Shown here: positions 60,342-64,000 of the stretch, one piece after another | Layout of the letters: each line of letters starts with the position of its first letter | Position numbering within the stretch: position 1 is the first letter of the stretch | Program-made: the position numbers and the translations under genes | The notes under the pieces: generated by a model | The model's database searches: none | Told to the model about the DNA's origin: nothing | What the model saw: the letters and a program-made list of their open reading frames with translations, nothing else | Origin: Legionella oakridgensis ATCC 33761 = DSM 21215 | GTDB taxonomy: Bacteria; Pseudomonadota; Gammaproteobacteria; Legionellales; Legionellaceae | Assembly: GCF_000512355.1 (NCBI RefSeq) | Contig: NZ_CP004006.1 | Span: 358,501 to 422,500 of the forward strand | Reading direction: 5' to 3' | DNA length: 64,000 bases

Positions 60342-61184
60342 TTAGGATTCTGTAATGGTGCTGTTTAAATGCCAATTATAGGTATACGTGTTAATTTTAT
60401 TGATTTGTTTTAATTTTTCACGTAATGGTTTGTAAGCATATTGCGATAAGTGTTTAATTAAGTCTTGCTCTTCTCCACCAAAATCATCAATAAACCAATC
60501 ATAAATTTTTGATACAATTAATTTCCCTTCAATAATTTGCGTGCCCCGCAATGAATTTATATATTGCGACGCCGCTTCATTTAATTGATTTTCTAATAAG
60601 GCACCTTGGAAAGCTTGCTTGCTGAGATTGGCGGCACCGATGCTGCCATTGTTTATGGCATAATGGGTTCGAGGGTCGTTCCAAATGGCTCTGATGATAC
60701 GATTATGAATTTCGTCCAGCGATAATTGTATGCCGTTTAAAGTAATAAGATTTGCCCCCCAGGGCCCAACACTAAACAATCCTGGAGAGATATTAATTTC
60801 TTGAATGCTGGCTACTGGATAATAATGGGCTATGATTTGTACGGTAAGTGCATTATAAAGGTTTAACCAAAATGCCAATTGCTCCTGGCGATTATAATTC
60901 GTGATATCAATTTGAGACAGACGGTTAATATAACGCTCAAGTAAATCAAGGTCTCTTTTTGATAAATGCGGGTAATCAACAAGATTGATTCCTTCTTGAT
61001 TAGTAACGACACATCTCGATAAAAAGTCTTGCCACTCCTGATGTGGGATTACTTCTGTAGACAAAGGATTATGAATACTCCATCTTGGCCATAAATTTTT
61101 ATGAAATGATGCCATGGCCATTGTACTGAACAATAAACCAAACACGAGAAGACCAAACCGTAATTTTAAATTAACCATATTCAT
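60342..61184 (-). CDS. DUF547 exported protein
   Basis: 280 residues with signal peptide (FGLLVFGLLFSTMAMA). DUF547 core from about residue 60: WLNLYNALTVQIIAHYYPV, HYAINNGSIGAANLSK, YDWFIDDFGG. Function unknown; likely periplasmic. Same strand as recR, 14 bases from it. Confidence 0.78.
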   Translation of the reverse strand: MNMVNLKLRFGLLVFGLLFSTMAMASFHKNLWPRWSIHNPLSTEVIPHQEWQDFLSRCVVTNQEGINLVDYPHLSKRDLDLLERYINRLSQIDITNYNRQEQLAFWLNLYNALTVQIIAHYYPVASIQEINISPGLFSVGPWGANLITLNGIQLSLDEIHNRIIRAIWNDPRTHYAINNGSIGAANLSKQAFQGALLENQLNEAASQYINSLRGTQIIEGKLIVSKIYDWFIDDFGGEEQDLIKHLSQYAYKPLREKLKQINKINTYTYNWHLNSTITES

Positions 61185-61198
61185 GGATTATCATCTAT

Positions 61199-61792
61199 CT
61201 AAATCATAAGTTTTGCGCGATTTCGCAGAGCGCTGCCAATCGTATTTCCATCCAGAAATTCCAATTCTCCTCCCGAGGGAATGCCATGCGCCAATTGGCT
61301 AATATTTACTGGATGAGAATTTAACAATTCATGAATAAAATGAATAGTAGTTTGTCCTTCGATGGTAGGACTCAACGCCAAAATAACTTCCTTGATGTTT
61401 TCATGTTCAATCAGAGATTGTAGTTTGGACAAACCTATCTCTTCAGGTCCTATACCATCCAAGGGAGAAATTTTATTCATTAATACATAATAACTGCCAT
61501 TGAATGCATGACTTTGCTCAATTGCTGCAACATCGGCCGGACTTTCAACCACACAGAGCGTTGTTTTATCCCTTTCATTGTTTTGGCATATGGAGCAAAA
61601 AACATCCATTGTGTAGTTGTTGCAGCGTTCACAATTGCGAACATTCTGCATGGCGTCCTCAAGACAAGCAGCCAAGTGCAAACCGCGTTGCCGTTGACGC
61701 TGAAGTAAATGGAACACCATGCGTTGTGCGGATTTAGGGCCAACGCCAGGCAAACATCGCAATGCTTCTACCAAGCGAGATAAAGCATCCAT
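61199..61792 (-). CDS. recR: Recombination protein RecR
   Basis: 197 residues: helix-hairpin-helix LRCLPGVGPKSAQRM, zinc finger CERCNNYTMDVFCSIC, Toprim domain (VVESPADVAAIE) and HGIPSGGELEFLDGNTIGSAL. Part of RecFOR gap repair. Follows ybaB by 6 bases, and dnaX upstream, the usual dnaX-ybaB-recR cluster. Confidence 0.96.
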   Translation of the reverse strand: MDALSRLVEALRCLPGVGPKSAQRMVFHLLQRQRQRGLHLAACLEDAMQNVRNCERCNNYTMDVFCSICQNNERDKTTLCVVESPADVAAIEQSHAFNGSYYVLMNKISPLDGIGPEEIGLSKLQSLIEHENIKEVILALSPTIEGQTTIHFIHELLNSHPVNISQLAHGIPSGGELEFLDGNTIGSALRNRAKLMI

Positions 61793-61798
61793 AATGTA

Positions 61799-62146
61799 TT
61801 ATTCTTTGTCGTCTTCTTTTCCACCCTTCATAAAATCACTTGGAATATTCAGGCCGGCAGTTAATTGACTGATTTTTTCTTTGGATGCTTTTTCAACTTT
61901 TCGAACGGCATCATTGACTGCTGCAGCAAGCAAATCCTCCAACATTTCAATGTCTTCGTTCATAAGGGCAGGGCTTATTTTAACTTTTGTTACATCATGA
62001 CGACCATTCATTTCGATTTTTACCATACCTCCACCTGCTTCGCCATGCACAATTAATTGACTCAATTGTTGCTGTGCTTCTTGCATGCGTTGTTGCATCT
62101 TTTGAGCTTCTTTCATTAAGTTGCTAAGATTTTGATTGATATCCAT
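61799..62146 (-). CDS. ybaB: YbaB/EbfC family nucleoid-associated protein
   Basis: 115 residues: [25 protein letters not shown] with coiled-coil character, [14 protein letters not shown] central strand region, and [15 protein letters not shown] helix. Binds DNA as a dimer; role in nucleoid organisation. Between dnaX and recR. Confidence 0.93.
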   Translation of the reverse strand: MDINQNLSNLMKEAQKMQQRMQEAQQQLSQLIVHGEAGGGMVKIEMNGRHDVTKVKISPALMNEDIEMLEDLLAAAVNDAVRKVEKASKEKISQLTAGLNIPSDFMKGGKEDDKE

Positions 62147-62276
62147 TGGAACCTCTTATCAGTTGGTTATTAAAAATTTTCTGAGAAAAAAATACATTCA
62201 ATGTAGCGACATTTATCGACCATTTTTGTGCCATGAGATAACCTCATTGCTGGTTATTTTATCAGAATTCAGATAA

Positions 62277-63977
62277 TTATAGGTCATCTTGGCGCGGTAC
62301 AATAGAATTTTTAACCAATGTTGCAGCAAACTCCCGTTGAATTTGTTGAAAAAGTGGATCATCTTGCAATGCTGATTCGGCTTCTTGATACTGTTTTTCT
62401 TGTGTAATTTTCTTTTGCTGTGCTGGTGATGACTGTAAAACTTCATTGGTTTGCAGAATTAATTTTACCGTTTCATGATAATAATCAGCCAATGCTTTTT
62501 CTATTCGCTGAATCACTGCCGTTGTAAAAACGGATTGATGGCTATTGGCAATACGAAGCGTCACTTCTGCACCAAGTTTGCTGACCCATTCCGTATTCTC
62601 TGCAGCGTTCAATGCTAATCCATTCAATTTAAGCTTTGGTAATACGTTGTGCCAATGTTCATCCTTCATGGATTGATTATGATTTTCAATGACGGGTGTA
62701 ATGGTTGGTTGCAATGATGGCTGCAATTCATTAGGCGGTGGTGAGGGTGCTTTGGTTTCTGATTGTAATTCCTGTTCAGATGGATTTAAAACAGGAGAAT
62801 GATGAATAACAGGCATGGGGGCCTGATTGCTTGAGGTGGAAGAATGGATGCTGTCTGCCTTATTTTCGTAAGCTAATGGTGGTGATATGTTTTTAGGGGC
62901 TGGTCTGAATGTATACATACGCAATAAGGTCATTTCAAACCCAATAACCGATGAGGGAGCAAGGTGCAGCTCCTCCAGACCTTTTATTCCAATTTGATAG
63001 AATAATTGAGTGTCTTCTGCAGAAAATTTGGTGCTCAAACTTAAAATATCCGCAGAAAGTCGCAGCAGGGGGTTATCACCCGGCAGGTTTTGAGTGACGC
63101 AAATTTGGTGGAGATAACTAAGCATTTCATCCAAGACGTAATGAAAATTTCCTCCCTCAGCGGCAATTTGTTTACTGATGTGGAGGAGCTTTTGCGGGTT
63201 GAATTCTGCCATAGCATGCAATAATTGCATGGCATAATTTTGCTGAGTATAGCCAAGAATATTTTTTGTATCGGTCGTGCTTAAATGGCCACTGCTGCAT
63301 GCGATCGCTTGATCCAGCAGGCTTAATGCATCACGCATGCTGCCACGAGCAGCATTGGCTAGTAATTCTATTGCTTCTGCTTCAGAAGATAATTGTTCAT
63401 TTTTTAAAATAAATTGCAATTGTTGGCAGATAATGTCTGCTTGCATTGGTTTAAGATTAAATTGCAAGCATCGTGATAAAACCGTGATAGGTAATTTATG
63501 AGGGTCTGTTGTGGCTAATAAAAACTTAACATGCTCTGGTGGTTCTTCTAAAGTTTTAAGTAATGCATTAAAACTGTGCTGCGATAACATGTGTACTTCA
63601 TCGATAAGATAAATCTTGAAACGGCCATTGGTTGGCGCATATTGCACATTTTCAAGTATTTCTCGCGTGTCTTCAACGCGCGTGCGTGAAGCGCCGTCAA
63701 TTTCAATCAGATCAAGAAAACGGCCTTGTTCAATGGCAAGGCAGGCATCACATTGAAGACAGGGTTCTGCAGAAATTCCTTGCTCACAATTAAGCGCTTT
63801 TGCCAGCAATCGCGCAACGCTGGTTTTACCAATCCCGCGAGTTCCAGTAAATAAATAGGCATGATGCAATCGCTGCTGGTTAAGCGAATTCGTTAATGCT
63901 TTGGTGACGTGCTCTTGGCCAACCAGTTGAGAAAACGTACGTGGTCGCCATTTACGTGCTAAGGCAATATAGCTCAT
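62277..63977 (-). CDS. dnaX: DNA polymerase III subunits gamma/tau
   Basis: Clamp-loader ATPase, 566 residues from ATG 63977 (MSYIALARKWRPRTF). Walker A GTRGIGKTS, zinc module CEQGISAEPCLQCDAC, Walker B IYLIDEVHM, sensor FLLATTDP. The P/Q-rich linker and C-terminal domain that binds polymerase alpha follow. I did not find an obvious internal frameshift signal for gamma. Confidence 0.95.
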   Translation of the reverse strand: MSYIALARKWRPRTFSQLVGQEHVTKALTNSLNQQRLHHAYLFTGTRGIGKTSVARLLAKALNCEQGISAEPCLQCDACLAIEQGRFLDLIEIDGASRTRVEDTREILENVQYAPTNGRFKIYLIDEVHMLSQHSFNALLKTLEEPPEHVKFLLATTDPHKLPITVLSRCLQFNLKPMQADIICQQLQFILKNEQLSSEAEAIELLANAARGSMRDALSLLDQAIACSSGHLSTTDTKNILGYTQQNYAMQLLHAMAEFNPQKLLHISKQIAAEGGNFHYVLDEMLSYLHQICVTQNLPGDNPLLRLSADILSLSTKFSAEDTQLFYQIGIKGLEELHLAPSSVIGFEMTLLRMYTFRPAPKNISPPLAYENKADSIHSSTSSNQAPMPVIHHSPVLNPSEQELQSETKAPSPPPNELQPSLQPTITPVIENHNQSMKDEHWHNVLPKLKLNGLALNAAENTEWVSKLGAEVTLRIANSHQSVFTTAVIQRIEKALADYYHETVKLILQTNEVLQSSPAQQKKITQEKQYQEAESALQDDPLFQQIQREFAATLVKNSIVPRQDDL

Positions 63978-64000
63978 AAGGGCTTTCACAAAGTTTGGTG

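Noticed and set aside
1..64000. tRNA, rRNA, CRISPR array, transposase or phage gene
   Set aside because: I looked for cloverleaf-like ends, direct repeats with spacers and DDE/tyrosine recombinase motifs and saw none; a computational scan was not possible here.

Overview
The window looks like chromosomal DNA of a Legionella-type gammaproteobacterium. Pointers are the AT-rich coding style, an uninterrupted str-S10-spc-alpha ribosomal superoperon followed by ssb on the other strand, a very-long-chain acyl-carrier-protein operon of the sort expected where lipid A carries C26-C30 chains, an IcmL/DotI-like exported protein, and two large orphan proteins that resemble Dot/Icm effectors. The genus call is inference from gene content and protein similarity recalled from memory; no database was searched.

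Layout. 1-17,700 (+): rpsL (5' cut by the window edge), rpsG, fusA, tuf, then the S10 set (rpsJ to rpsQ), the spc set (rplN to rpmJ, including secY) and the alpha set (rpsM to rplQ), closed by a bidirectional terminator at 17,667-17,696. 17,718-21,753: ssb and a YajR-like exporter (-), a FabL-type enoyl-ACP reductase and a degenerate CDF-family membrane protein (+). 21,947-26,665 (+): five translationally coupled genes (long ACP, double hot-dog dehydratase, two ketosynthases, LpxL-type acyltransferase) that I read as an acpXL-like system building a very long acyl chain for lipid A. 26,801-30,602 (-): trkA-trkH and lptM-dapF. 31,026-33,374: esterase, ratA-rnfH, bamE (-) and fur. 33,930-38,014 (-): a four-gene overlapping operon (C39-like peptidase, RLAN/ATP-grasp ligase, GCS2-like carboxylate-amine ligase, N-formylglutamate amidohydrolase-like enzyme), the best candidate here for a poorly described peptide- or amino-acid-conjugating system. 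38,089-46,418: DUF4442, BON-domain and IcmL-like proteins, uvrA, lemA, an M48 protease and a YadG/YadH-like ABC exporter. 46,710-50,495: accessory island with a possible effector, a small secreted protein, a chloramphenicol-phosphotransferase-like kinase and a 2OG-Fe(II) oxygenase. 50,664-57,424: rplS-trmD-rimM-rpsP-ffh (-), a secreted subtilisin (-) and a CNNM/CorB transporter (+). 57,427-63,977: a pseudo-receiver OmpR-type regulator, two unknown proteins, a DUF547 protein, and recR-ybaB-dnaX (-).

A striking property of the sequence itself is that at least eight genes, several of them essential (rpsK, ffh, dapF, rplW), are broken by one or two missing bases, always in an A or T run. There are ten such lesions. 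This pattern fits systematic homopolymer undercalling better than biology, so I annotate these as single genes with a frameshift.

Non-coding structure includes a terminator-like hairpin that contains a -10 box exactly at the S10/spc junction, a divergent pair of MITE-like repeats (30,651-30,772 and 49,651-49,802), a palindromic element at 58,151-58,270, and two strong nested hairpins (50,571-50,629 and 54,273-54,304). I saw no tRNA, rRNA, CRISPR array or transposase.
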